The position numbers and the translations under genes are program-made. A stretch of 64,000 nucleotides of DNA from Yponomeuta sedellus (lineage: Eukaryota; Arthropoda; Insecta; Lepidoptera; Yponomeutidae), in NCBI GenBank assembly GCA_934045075.1, contig OW203731.1, forward strand, positions 17,271,070 through 17,335,069, in the 5' to 3' direction. The number at the start of each line of letters is the position of its first letter. Position 1 is the stretch's first letter. Positions 34,229 to 45,719 of the stretch are shown one piece after another. The notes under the pieces are model-generated. The model searched no databases and had not been told where the DNA came from. It saw only the letters and a program-made list of their open reading frames with translations.

Positions 34229-35258
34229 TAATGGGACAAAAACTTATGAACAAACTAGATTGATTCTGGACTTATTTTTGCAGCGCCTGGCATAGAAGCT
34301 TGGTGTACTTTCTTTACTTAATTAAACATATTTCGAAAAGGACATTACAACAAGGTAATTTTGCGTTTGAACCATGTGTAGAAGATCAATTCACGTATGT
34401 ACAATTATAATAATAATGTACAATTTGTTGGGTGTTTATTAATAGTAAATAAATCATGAATAAAAAAATGAGGGTGCATATTATCAATGTAAATGGCAGC
34501 ATTTACACTCATTTCAATTGATCATCTTAGTAATCGTTAATCAATCATCATATTCAGAATATTCAAGAGACTCATAAGAAATTTCTTGATCTTCACCATC
34601 AGATGGTACCAATGGTGGACTATTTCATGAATCAGACTCATTGTCAGTCTGCATGGCTGACCCTTTTACTCCCACCAATATTCATAATATTTTTTTAAAT
34701 TTCTGTCTTAATAAACCACAAAGTGGCCAATCCGCCATCAGGGAGCTGAAATTGTACTAAAGCTGAAAGTCTATGCTTTCAAACAAAAAAAGAATTTTCC
34801 AAATTGGTTCACGCACCTTTCAGCAATCGGACAACATACTGAAAAAACAGACACTGTCAAACTGACAACCCCCTCCACTGTCAGAAATTGGTTGAAAAGG
34901 AACTTTTGTTAATTTTCAAGGTAAAAATGCAACAGGTTAATTATGTTATTTCCTTCAATGATTTTATAATCAATACATTATCCCATACATATACACACTC
35001 ATCCAACTCAGGTAACAAACTCACACACACATTCACATACATACACAATCACACACTAACAATGAGTAACTTTTTTTCTTCTTAGTATTAAACCGTGCAT
35101 CAAATTGCGTAGGTGTCTAACTACACACAATTTTAATAAAATTAAATAAGTTACAAAACATAACAATATAGATAAAATAAATAACTACGAAAATAAAATA
35201 ACTAGCAACAGAAAATTGACATAATGCATGGTGTGTATACATATAATAAATTACTATA
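34229..35258. other. no gene seen
   Basis: AT-rich sequence, with CA-rich simple sequence at about 34,990-35,060. Confidence 0.45.
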
Positions 35259-35293
35259 GTAGGTGGACACCTGAAATACAGGTGTCCACCTAC
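35259..35293. repeat. 15-bp perfect hairpin
   Basis: GTAGGTGGACACCTG and its reverse complement flank a 5-nt loop (AAATA). Confidence 0.85.
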
Positions 35294-36042
35294 CTTAGGA
35301 AATGCAGTCAATTCTTTGTACTAACCCACAACCACCACAATCATTGCATCTCTGGATGTACTTATAGTTATCGGGGGGCACGGCAGTGACCCCGGCAAGT
35401 CGAGCGCGAAGCAACCAATGCCGTACCATCTACACTGGAACCATTTCGCCGCATTTTCAGACCTCTAGTTGAGAACCTCTGGATAAGACCAGAACGCAGA
35501 AATTTTCGTCATTTAGTAAGCTATAATCACATACTTAAAATCCAAAATTTCAAGTCTGCAGGTCATTTAGTTCCGAAGTTAAGCGACAGCAAAGTTTCGC
35601 ATTTATGATACTCACTCACTAATGATCATCAAAATAGAACTAGTAGGTTCTTCCCATAAACTCAGAGAGCTGAAATTTGGTGCAGAGTTAGGGTTTAATG
35701 GCCACATAAAGGGAAAACTATAAAAACTAGGAAAATCGAAGATTTGGAGTAAACTGATTAGAAAACACAAGAGCCCAACCAAACTATTAGAAGATTATTA
35801 TTTCGCTTATTTAGTCAAAATATAATGCATTGGACTAAGAGTGGCGGTGATACCCGCACATGTCGCTAGATGGCGCTGACTGTATTTTAAAAGGCGCTTA
35901 TTTTGTTTTTCCCATAACCTTATATGGCGAAGTGGCTGCCGCGTACAGTCGTTTACGACATTATTCTACTGCCCTTGATTTTCGGATTTATTTATTTTAT
36001 AAGAAAATCTAATAAAATAAATCAATATGCCCACGTTTCTAC

Positions 36043-36192
36043 AAAAAAAAGTGAAATCCCACCAAAAACATTCTGTAAATAAAAAACCAGCCAAGTGTCG
36101 ATGGAGCTGCTCGTTTGTCTCTAAAAGTAATGAAATGTAGACAATGTCGTGCCAAGTCTAAGGTTTCTTACTGCGATTTCTTTATTATTATA
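36043..36192 (+). repeat. inverted-repeat partner, left
   Basis: The segment from CCCACCAAAAACATTCTGTA through ACCAGCCAAGTGTCGATGGA to GATTTCTTTATTATTATA matches, in reverse complement, 38,556-38,680, apart from small indels. The shared AAAACCAGCCAAGTG word is part of a widespread lepidopteran repeat. The pair encloses about 2.4 kb. Confidence 0.65.
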
Positions 36193-36505
36193 CTTAATGT
36201 TGTGTGACTTGGCCAATGAAGGGTACAGAAGGGTACAAAACCTGGTGCTCCATGACACATGTCGCACATTGAAAACATAAGTGACACTATACAAAAAACG
36301 GCAATTTTGAGTTAAGTATACAGTTAAAATATTTTAAACGAAACGCACCTAATGCAAAGACCCCCGTTGCTCTAACGCGCAGAAATTTCGCTAGATATCG
36401 CTAGTGTCACTTATTACTTTGTCACAACGAGTCCTGTCGGTAACTGATAAACCGGCACAACGCGAATTCGGAAGGAGTCGCCGGAGGGAGTCCTTGTCGA
36501 GGTGA

Positions 36506-36790
36506 GTCAACAAGTGGCATTTTGTGTAAAAAGCCACTTATTCTGATATTTCTACTTTCGAATATTTACAATAAGTAAATTCGTAAGTGGCACTTTGAGT
36601 AAAGAGCCACATATTCAATAAATATTGTTAGAAATTTGTATTGAAGCGTTCGAAATTAACGGCATTTTTTGTAAAGTGCCATTTAATTGATAAATTTGCT
36701 TTCGAATTTTCTCATTGGTAAATTGCAGAAATGGCAGTTTGAGTTCGTAAGTGCCAGTTGTTCATTAACTTTTATTGTTATTTTGTAGCT
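36506..36790. repeat. four degenerate ~73-bp tandem units with hairpins
   Basis: Units begin near 36,513, 36,587, 36,659 and 36,731. Each opens with a short stem-loop of the form GTGGCA, TTTGWGTAAA, TGCCAC (arm sequence varies) and later has a TTCGAA-containing, AT-rich stretch. In several units, changes in one arm are partly matched in the other. No ORF. It is not a CRISPR array: repeats are degenerate and spacers are part of the unit. Confidence 0.6.
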
Positions 36791-36903
36791 AGGCAAATCA
36801 AATAACGGGCTTTATCTGTTCAGTGTCATTCGATGGATTTTTTTTAATCAAAATTCTAAATCTGTGAGTATCTGAGTTTAGAACTAGTTATTCTTAATTT
36901 TCT

Positions 36904-36945
36904 ATTTAATATTTACGTAGGTAGCTATCTACGTAAATATTAAAT
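36904..36945. repeat. 17-bp perfect hairpin
   Basis: ATTTAATATTTACGTAG at 36,904-36,920 pairs exactly with 36,929-36,945 across an 8-nt loop. Confidence 0.85.
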
Positions 36946-36999
36946 GGAACTCTTTATACGTATCTATATCTACACCAATATTATAAATTTGGAAGTAAC

Positions 37000-38555
37000 T
37001 CTGCCTGTCTGTTTGCTTTTTAACGCCTAAACGGCTGAATGATCACAGGACCACGAGACGGACTTAGGGTACCTACCTTTTATCTCGAAAATTGTATTAT
37101 AAATTATATAAATTTTAATTTAAATACCTGGTGTAACCTGTAGGTTTTCATTAACTACTTTGAATGGAAAAAGATATCTTTTCGTTGCAAACCGTTAGTA
37201 GCTTAAGCGTTCTTTTTGAAATTTTATAAATTAACTGTTATTTGAATATTAACTTATAGGTACAACGTTGGCTACCTATAGTTCTCTAAGGTTTGTTTTT
37301 TGTTCAAGGTTTTAAAACATCATGAATCCAAAGAAAAGTAGGTGTAAAAGGATCTTACAATTGACATTTCAAAACAACAATGACGATGAAGACTCTCAAA
37401 GTATTAAGTCTGCTTCTAAAAGACATTACGATATTGCTGAGCCCCTTTCGACAATAACCGAGTCTGATTTGAATATCATGAGAAGTCCACCCTCGACCAG
37501 CATTTTGTTACAAATAATTTGTGAGAGCAAGGTTTTAAAAATTACATTTTGTATAAATGACGTAGTAACGTATCACTTTCTGTTAGTTTCATAATGTTTT
37601 TCTTGTTTCCTATCCTACCCTAACAACTCACGCCTGATTTTATAGAGCTTTGCTGGTACCTTAGGTGCGTATATTTTACAGTTTCTACTTGGACATACTC
37701 CTAAGTTAAGTTCAATCGCTTCATTGTTGTTGATTTATTGATAGTGAAAACAAAGTTTTGATACAGTTTGTTTTTATGATGTTACGTTACAAAGGTTTTT
37801 GAAACAATAGGTTTTTATTTACTGTAAGGATACTATAATACATTTTTTATGCCTAGAATACTAAGCCTAACGACTGATGAAAGAATAAGGACCTTATAGA
37901 ACCTGGTTTATTTTAACTGTTACAGCTAATACTTTGGAAGACTTTTAAACTAGGTTAAAACTAGATTTATGTTGATTTACCTGGAATACTATACAAATTA
38001 TGCCAAAGTTATTCCAAGTTTCTTATTTTTTGATAATACTTTTATTGATCTCGAGCCTAATAAAAAACTGACTTGTTAATGGAAGGTGTTTGAAACTTGA
38101 GTTAAAGCTGTGGGCATATGCAAAATAAACAGTTTTTTTAAATATGTTAGTAATTTTATTGTATTTTTTCTATCTTTTTAATCATTACAATATAGGCAAA
38201 ATAACAACTTACGAAGTTATTAAGCAAAAAAATTTTATAACCGTGAATGGAAAACAGACACTATGATGAACTTTTTTTAAAAATGCATTTCTATTGAAAA
38301 CTAATTACAAATTTAATTTTACGCAACTGGACACTGAAAGAACGTTAGCTAAAGAATTTTTTAAAACTAATTGTAAAGCATTTTTGTACATTTTCGGTTC
38401 CGTAACAACGATAGAATATTTTGGAAAACTTAAAACGGCCATACTGTAAAATTAAGTTTTTAGCTTAGTGCCATTTATGTTTTCAGTGTGCGATGTATAG
38501 GCAAGCAGTAAGTATAAAAAAATATTTCCAGTACAGACGCCTTTCAACGGCCAAC
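37000..38555. other. region inside the inverted-repeat pair; one doubtful ORF
   Basis: A 90-codon frame at 37,322-37,594 (starting MNPKKSRCKRILQL, acidic and Ser-rich middle) is preceded by AT-rich sequence. No domain is recognised. It could be a short transposon-borne ORF or chance. Nothing else is seen here. Confidence 0.25.
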
Positions 38556-38680
38556 TATAATAATAAAGAAATTGCAGTAAGGAACCTTAGACTTTCATTA
38601 CTTTTTAGAGATAAACGAGCAGCTCCATCGAGACTTGGCTGGTTTTTTACAGAATGTTTTTGGTGGGTTACATTTACTAA
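38556..38680 (-). repeat. inverted-repeat partner, right
   Basis: Reverse complement of 36,043-36,192, lacking about 20 nt present on the left. The overlapping 68-codon plus-strand frame is an artefact of the repeat. Confidence 0.65.
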
Positions 38681-38927
38681 CATAACTATGATGTGGTGAG
38701 AAAAAAATTCATTCAATTTCATTTTAGTCTTATTAAAATCTGTGATTGATTAGTAAAGTACTTACTTACTTACCTAGCTCTTACCAAAACATTATTCAAT
38801 CAGATGATATCAGTGATTTTAGAGTCATCCCTCGGCCAAGTTTTATAAACATAAAATTTATAGTTTATTACAACATTTCACGGTACATGGTGTAGCAGTC
38901 GACTTGTTGATTATCATAGTAAATCAA

Positions 38928-39111
38928 TAATATAAAAATGAATCGCTGAATGTGTTGGTAAGCGCAAATCTCGAGAGCAGCTGAACTGATTTCGCTAATT
39001 CTTTTTTTAGAATATTCTTTGAAGTACAAGGATGGTTCTTACAGAGAGAAAATTAAAAAAAATATTAAAGAATCGACTGTTAGGCGGTACGAAGTTCGCT
39101 GGGTCAGCTAG
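38928..39111 (+). mobile_element. Helitron-like non-autonomous element
   Basis: Starts TCAATAATATAAAAATGAAT and ends with GGCGGTACGAAGTTCGCTGG then GTCAGCTAGT. The terminal CTAGT preceded by a short hairpin-forming GC-rich segment is the Helitron 3' signature. No protein is encoded. Confidence 0.55.
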
Positions 39112-40027
39112 TCACGAATAAAATTGTAGTCCTATGAAACAGGCAGCTCATACATATTTCATCCCTTGTCATGCGAGTCCCGAACAAAACATATTGTTTC
39201 ATGTGTAACCACGGAATTATGTACGTTTAGAAAAGAATTATAATATGCCATACACTACTCACGGAGGTAAAGTAACTACTAACTTACTACTAAGTACTTT
39301 CAAGCTGAAAACAGCTGATGGAGTTTTTCAAAACACAAAGGTGTGTTATAAAGGGACATAACCTCAGTAACGGAATCTAAACTTACCCGTACATGCCCTC
39401 TTGCAATGATGAGAAACTTGAAAAGGCCGAAAGATAAGGAGAAACACTTCACCATGACAGAAAATACGCAAAGTCGGAGAATTTTACGGTTTGTTTGTGT
39501 TCTATTTATTTACTTTTTTTTAGGTCTATTTATTTACTCTTTTGACATGACATATTTTTGCACAACTTAACGTTCCATACCACACAATATCACTTGACGA
39601 TTTATTAAAATTTTACAGAACTTAGTGTTTATAGGATGGTCAAAGTCAAAAATTAAAACGATATTGGATGAATATTAAAGTTATTATTTCAAAAATTAGT
39701 AAGATAGACTAAAGAGATTATTTTGTGCTAAGAGAACCTGGCTGCGGAGAGAACTAAGAGTTCTGTGATTGTTGCAAGAAATGGAACGAAAGACGCTAGA
39801 TATGTACTTGCAAAGGGTAGAATATCGTTATGAAAATAACGGTATTTACATCTGACAACCTTTTTTATCAGTTATTACTATTATCATGTCTTTTAGCATA
39901 ATTTTGTTGGCAAAATAATATAGATCCGTAAATAAATAACACTGCGTAAATATTTTTTATATTATCTTATCATTGTACTACACGGATGTTTTACAGCCGT
40001 GTTGTACCTACTAGTGTCTAAGCTTCT
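39112..40027. other. no gene seen
   Basis: AT-rich, unassigned. Confidence 0.45.
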
Positions 40028-40110
40028 ACGTACTCTCAGAATAATAGGTAGTTATTATTCTGAGTACCTATGTACTCTATAGCTTTTGAGCATAGAGTAC
40101 CTACATTTTT
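40028..40110. repeat. two adjacent hairpins
   Basis: CTCAGAATAATA pairs with TATTATTCTGAG around a 6-nt loop, and immediately after GTACTCTAT pairs with ATAGAGTAC. The two hairpins share GTACTCT words. Confidence 0.7.
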
Positions 40111-40208
40111 ATGTAACCCTGTTTCACCAAAATTTAAATGTACAAAACCTGCCCAACTTCTGGCCTCAAAAGAACACGTGATATAACTACTGTATAAATC
40201 TTGCATTT

Positions 40209-40260
40209 TGCCATTGCCGAATCAACTTATTATTAAAATAAGTGATTTCGGCAACGGCAA
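40209..40260. repeat. 24-bp imperfect hairpin
   Basis: The arms 40,209-40,232 and 40,237-40,260 (TTGCCATTGCCGAATCAAC on the left) match with three mismatches across a 4-nt loop. Confidence 0.75.
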
Positions 40261-40744
40261 AAAAATTGCAAACAATAAATATTGTAAGACTTATAAGTTT
40301 CCAATTTTACTCAATATTACTGTTTCTTGTTGCTTGAAATTCTTGTTGAGAACATGTATTTTGTTAAAGCATTTCTCACACAGAGCAGGTAATGTAAAGA
40401 TGTATATTACCTATAGCACGATACATCTCTATACATCTTTCTATAGAAATCGTCAGAAGACCACACACGACAGCTATAATGTATATTTTTACATCTTCGT
40501 ATCTTAAGATACAGAGCCATACGAAAATATACCTACATTTATATTTCGATACATGGGTCAGGCCGCCATTTTTTGCTGATATGGCGCAGAAGTATGGTGT
40601 CGGTAGCGTAGACACTTCAACGCGACGGTGACGTTGAGTGGCGTATAATAGTGACGTATAATTATTAAGGTCTGGATAGATTCGTACGTAGGTAATTATT
40701 ACTTACATAATATTTATTTTACAAGGTAAACAAAATGAGGTCTA

Positions 40745-40905
40745 AATGGCGGAATGGACATGCCGACCCTCAGATATTCCTTTCTGAGTGCCGACCATAT
40801 TTAAATCACTCAAAAATGTCACAGACAAAAAAGTTGTGCAAGAAAGAGCCGTAAGTCTGAATTTGGTCGGCATCTCCATTCCACGACTATGACGTCCGAC
40901 ACTTA
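40745..40905. repeat. fold-back element
   Basis: GGAATGGACATGCCGACC near the left end and GGTCGGCATCTCCATTCC near the right are reverse complements with one mismatch, about 115 nt apart. Confidence 0.65.
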
Positions 40906-41079
40906 TCTTTACCTAAATACATAAATACCTTGGGAGCTAAATAAGATCCAGGGTGGGACCTAATCCTTCGACGAGACGATCGAGCTTCACTTACAGGTAA
41001 GCTCGCTTAATTTTTCAATTATATACACTACAAAAAAAACATATATAAGGCAAAGCGAAGTTAGTTTTTAACACCTTTT

Positions 41080-41124
41080 TTCACTTTTATTATAATATGT
41101 TATACATATTATAATAAAAGTGAA
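41080..41124. repeat. 21-bp perfect hairpin
   Basis: TTCACTTTTATTATAATATG and one further base pair exactly with 41,104-41,124 across a 3-nt loop. Confidence 0.85.
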
Positions 41125-42690
41125 GTTATACCTATGTTGTACTGACTGATTAATATACACACTAACAGTTTATTGGTTTAAAGCGGTGGCGAGCTCATAA
41201 AAAAATAGCTCCATACATTTCGTGCAGTAGGTACTTAAATGGAACAGCTCATTTTTTTCCATATTTCGAAGTGGTAAAAGTTACTCGAGTTGAGCAGGTC
41301 CACCTCGTCACTTAGACTTACATACCTCAACCACACCACGATGTAGAATTGTATCAGCGCCACCTAGTGTGTAGATACGAGTTTAGATCTATAAAGCTAA
41401 AACAGAAAAATATGTTTTAATAGCAATTAAATTAAAAACGTGTTTTTTTTATAACTGTATTTATTGTCCCATCGTTAAAGTTCAATAAGGAAATGCCATT
41501 GAATGAATAAAAACAACTTAATACATTTTTCGGTTCTTTATTGCTCATTTTTAAAATCTCAAATTAAAATAATACAAAGAAACTCCGAAATTTAAGCATG
41601 CTATTCGTTATATTACTTACAGGTAAATTGAAACACTAATCTTTATGTTTCTCTCTATCAGTAATGATGATTATGAGTAGATGTAGACTCACCTTAACTT
41701 GGTAGCGTAGAGGAGGTGACGAATAACTGCGTTACCAGTGGCGTTGAAGCACTAAATTGGTGCCGAATTTTTGCTTTTACGCGACGGTATCGTTGAGAAA
41801 ACCAACTCGATCTCTGTAAATAACACATATTTAGAGTTAAATTACAGCGCTAAACATGGCTTTTATTTCAACTCACATGATGCACTGATATTTTTTAGTG
41901 AAACAGATGTACTTACATTTCTATGCCAATAAATCGTCCTTGAAAAAAATTGTGTACACAAAGCGCGTCTCACGGTCACATTGTAAACTGCCAAAAAAAT
42001 GGCGGCTGTCAAGTGTCAAACGCTTTCCATAGACAATGCAAACTAAGTGTTGCCAGCTCCCGATTACGTTTTACCCGTGCTCTTAAGTATAATAAATTGC
42101 TGAGTATTGGTGACGTTGATAAAGTGGCGTAGAATTTCAGTTTTTCTAAGTTTTCTGATATCTAAAAGTTTTCTATTGAAGTATATCTTATAACATTGAG
42201 AAATTAAATGCGTTAATAGCCAGTTATTTAAGGATTCATAAAATAGAAGCAGTGTCTAAAAAAATGTCATACTTTTTGCTACAGCGATGGTCAAAGTGCA
42301 CCTCTACCTCGGCGGATAGGGATTTTGTGCGTTTTTTTTACCTTTTCTCCAGTTTCATTGGAAGTATATTCTCAATTTCGTATTGGAACTGTATGATTGT
42401 AATGTGTTTTCTGAGCTGTTTAGTTGTTTAATCCGATGCAGTTTTCGAAAATTAGATTGATACTATACTTTTTAAAATACTGAATGCGGAGGAAAAAAAA
42501 CGCGAAATCAGCAAAAATTGGCGGCCTCACCCACATCTTAAAAAATCTCAGTAGGTAGGTACATTTCCGTATATTACGATACATTTCTCTTTGTCAAGCA
42601 TGTTCAAATAGTTCTGTGATTAATATGTATGATGTGTGTATTATATTTCTTAATATCTTCTTTGATCATATCATGAAGTTCTGAAAGCGT
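41125..42690. other. no gene seen
   Basis: AT-rich, unassigned. Several GGCGTAG / GACGTTGA words near 41,700-41,790 and 42,105-42,130 suggest a decayed repeat. Confidence 0.4.
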
Positions 42691-42712
42691 TAATTTATAC
42701 TCCCGGAATTAA

Positions 42713-42884
42713 TCACAAAATTTTCCGTCTGATATTCATCATATATTTTAAACCCTCCGGTATTTTCCTATGCTTTATGTGGTCTTCAATCCACATCGTT
42801 CGGTTTTCGGCACATGTAGCAATGCGCGCATCAAAATCACAATCCGAGTCATCTTCTGATGAACTATCTAGTATAGATCTAAGA
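42713..42884 (-). pseudogene. possible transposon-derived ORF piece
   Basis: The minus strand has an open run reading LRSILDSSSEDDSDCDFDAR, then CAENRTMWIEDHIKHRKIPE and ending in TGA at 42,713. The Ser/Asp-rich start followed by a basic block resembles the N-terminal part of Harbinger-type proteins, but this is weak. No start codon or flanking terminal repeats were found. Confidence 0.25.
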
Positions 42885-42959
42885 GCAAATAACTCGACGG
42901 GTCCATAGAATTATAACCATCTTGTATAACACCTTAGCAGCTGAAAAGTGCGTCAAGCG

Positions 42960-44285
42960 GGACGCATACCTACAATAAATTGGAATGAAGGGAAAGATAC
43001 ATTACCTACTTTACCTGTTGTGTGTGTGATACATTAAAGCTGCCCGGGATGTAATTTAAATTAATATACATTATAGCTGCTGTGTGTGAAATCCTTAACG
43101 AGAATATGAAAAATTTTTTGAATGCAAACCACATCAAAACGTAGGCACTGAACTAAACATCGTTACAAAAGAAATGGTAAGTATTATTGATATTGTATTG
43201 TCTAGATAATAAGGATGAAATGTATTTTCTATGTACTTAGAAATAATAAAACTATTTGTATTTGTATTCGCGAGCTGAACCTGACAACATTTCGAAAATA
43301 TTTTTTATATCAGATGGCAGAACCTAAAGCCTGAACTAGGAGGTAGTTGCGTAACGCTTGACTTTACTAATTAAAACACACATTAACACATACTTTTCAA
43401 GTTGGCGAATCTTGGTTTTAATTGTAATGTGCTATATTTAATATAATAGTTAAAATTTAAAAAGCATGTATTTTTATCTGTATTACAAAGCGTTGTCGTG
43501 GTATATTTTTAGTAATTAAGAACTGTCTATTTGTGGATATCTGTTATTGGCCCTGTGAACTGTATTTTTATTATTGTAATCAAATAATTTGTTTTCGCTG
43601 ATAAAATAAAATAAATAAATTAAAATAAGTTGCAAAGTCACGCGTGTAAAGGTCAAGCCGATATCGACTTTACTCAAGTTATGTCGTGGGAAATTCTACA
43701 ATAATTTGGGTAAGGGTTAATCAGCTGTTGACTGCCCTATGAAAAGGTTGATAAAATGACAACTGTTCGTTTAACAACGCATGATAATTGGTGAATTTGC
43801 TCTTGGCTGGGAGAAAGGCATTGGGACCAAATATAACAATAGAATCGGTTCGTCATTGTTATACAATGCATATCTACATAAGATTACCTAATTACTTTGC
43901 TTCTTATATTACATTACTAACTACAGCCTCTGTGCTAATAGGTATACGCTATGAATAACTAAATATTGATTCTGAATCTATATTTATGGTTATTCATTTC
44001 TCTTTAACATGTAAAAGGCGAGCTTGTCTGAAAAAAATTTTTCAAGTAAAATTTGGACAGTCGGAGGAAACAGTAAAAAGTTGTCCCGAAATGGACATCA
44101 CACAGGTTACACGTTTTATTGAAATCTTGAAAAACTTTCAAAACCGTTGCTTAGCATTGATAATTTTTACTCGTTAGTTAGGTACCTACCTACAAGTTTA
44201 AACTTTTTTTATACGAGCTTGAAACAAGCTTTGTATATTTGCGTCATAATGTGTTTTTTAATAAAATATTTATTATGCGCTATTA
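42960..44285. other. no gene seen
   Basis: AT-rich, unassigned. A 63-codon frame at 43,986 shows no domain. Confidence 0.45.
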
Positions 44286-44345
44286 ATGCGGGGAGGGCTA
44301 AGTATGTCCATAAGTGGACTTCATAATATAGCTTGAAGAAGAATA
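44286..44345 (+). mobile_element. LINE 3' end
   Basis: GGGGAGGGCTAAGTATGTCC, then ATAAGTGGACTTCATAATAT, then a GAAGAAGAA tail: the 3' terminus of an RTE-like LINE. Only the tail remains. Confidence 0.6.
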
Positions 44346-44908
44346 GGAAGAAGATTAAGGGGGAGAGAGACTCCGCATGCCAGCAGAAAGCACTTGAAAC
44401 AAGTTCTCTAAAAGATCACAAGCTTCTACCAAATGTTTGAGACTTTTTGAGTGTTTATTTGACTAAATAGCAGGAAAGGGTGAAAAAAATTTATACCTTA
44501 CCATATCTACAGTAATTTTATCATTTTGAACTGACACGGTATGATTTTTTCCATGCATACCGTACCCCTTTGTTAGTTTTTGATGCGTAGTTTAATAAAT
44601 CAGAAAAATATATGTGCAATCTACTTATACTTGTACACTTCTATAAATCTGGATCTTTGCTTGAAATATTTGTTGGAGGAAAGAAGGAAGTAGCGTGCCT
44701 TAACGCCCAAGTAGCGTTAGAATAGCACAGGCTAGTTGATCGATTAAAATATTTGGGCTGCGTGTTTCTTACTGTCTCCATTTTCTTTAAATTACCTTAA
44801 AATTATCGGAAAAACCCAATCAAATCGCGTAAAATGTTAGCCCGTAAAGAGATTGCTTTACCGAACCTACTATTTTCACCTTTAGCTTGAAATCGTCTTT
44901 ATTATAAG

Positions 44909-44995
44909 CATCATCATCATCAGCTATTTGACGCCCAATGCAGGCCATCCAAGGGCTCCCTCATGACTTTCCAAGCTTCACGGTCCCTTCGTTAT
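44909..44995 (-). mobile_element. LINE 3' end, inverted
   Basis: Starts with a CATCATCATCATCAGC run (a GAT-type tail on the minus strand), then GACGCCCAATGCAGGCCATC and a CCAAGCTTCACGGTC block, matching the common lepidopteran LINE 3' end. Confidence 0.55.
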
Positions 44996-45111
44996 TTAGA
45001 AGTATGTGATATTAAATCCGCATTTTTAAAACCCTTAACATACAATTTTAAGCGTCATACAATATCAATTTAATATGAGTCGTCACCAGCACAACTTTGT
45101 TTAGCAGGGAT

Positions 45112-45190
45112 TTCTTAATGATTTGCAATACTCGTACATATATTAAAAATTGTCAAAGGTCTAATCGCGATTATTTACTAGGCAAAACTT
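45112..45190. repeat. decayed TTAAACGGGTCTA-family piece
   Basis: TTCTTAATGATTTGCAATAC, then TATATTAAAAATT, then GGTCTAATCGCGATTATT resembles one half of the element at 11,158. The opposite arm is missing. Confidence 0.5.
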
Positions 45191-45299
45191 TATGTAGGCA
45201 ATGCCTGTTTCCTGAACATTTTCAAGGGACCTATTGATGACGAGGATAGGTCGTTGATCGTTACATTTCCGTTACAACATGATTTTTGTATGCATTAGC

Positions 45300-45450
45300 A
45301 CGAAAATAGCCGTCCGGGCGTCGCTGCGTACGCGCCGCCAGTCAAGAAACCAACATCGGGCGCCCAGCTCGTTCCGCCCTAGATCAGAATACCCTCAGAG
45401 TATCGTGCGAGACCGGCACTGGATTTCTGTACTGAATTACTTTTGCTAAG
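45300..45450 (+). promoter_or_regulatory. candidate promoter/5' region for the kinase locus
   Basis: A GC- and CpG-richer patch (CGTCCGGGCGTCGCTGCGTA, then CGCCGCCAGTC) 1.7 kb upstream of the kinase ATG. The kinase start codon is preceded by a good splice acceptor (TTTCTTTTGTTTCAG, ending 47,094), so its 5' UTR probably begins in an upstream exon, and this patch is the most promoter-like sequence nearby. No TATA box is evident. Confidence 0.3.
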
Positions 45451-45602
45451 TTGTCGAATACCTATACCTACAGTTTTTCGTGTGGTCTGTTAAATAAGTG
45501 CAGTGGACAGTTTGAACTATCACAACTTTGATTAGTGATTTGTGTTTGGACGCGGTCCAAGTGCTTCGTGAACCTTATAAGTGCCAGGGCGCCCGCTCAT
45601 AT

Positions 45603-45716
45603 ATGGCTTTTCTGGGTAATTTAACCGCTGAATCAAAGCAAAATGTGGCGGTTGCAGTGTGGATGGGCTTTTTGTTTATTCTATTAGTTATTTCTGGGTT
45701 GGTTCTGTTTCGATAA
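45603..45716 (+). CDS. candidate 37-residue membrane microprotein
   Basis: An ATG-started ORF of 37 codons encodes a short polar start (MAFLGNLTAESKQN) followed by a hydrophobic run of about 20 residues ending ISGLVLFR, compatible with a single transmembrane helix. The frame stays open upstream for at least 25 codons without another ATG. It lies 150 bp after the CpG-rich patch and 1.4 kb before the kinase ATG, so it could be a stand-alone smORF gene, an upstream ORF in the kinase 5' UTR, or chance. No family is recognised. Confidence 0.25.
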   Translation: MAFLGNLTAESKQNVAVAVWMGFLFILLVISGLVLFR

Positions 45717-45719
45717 ATA

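Noticed and set aside
36506..36790. CRISPR array
   Set aside because: Eukaryotic context, degenerate repeats, and conserved 'spacers' that belong to the unit.
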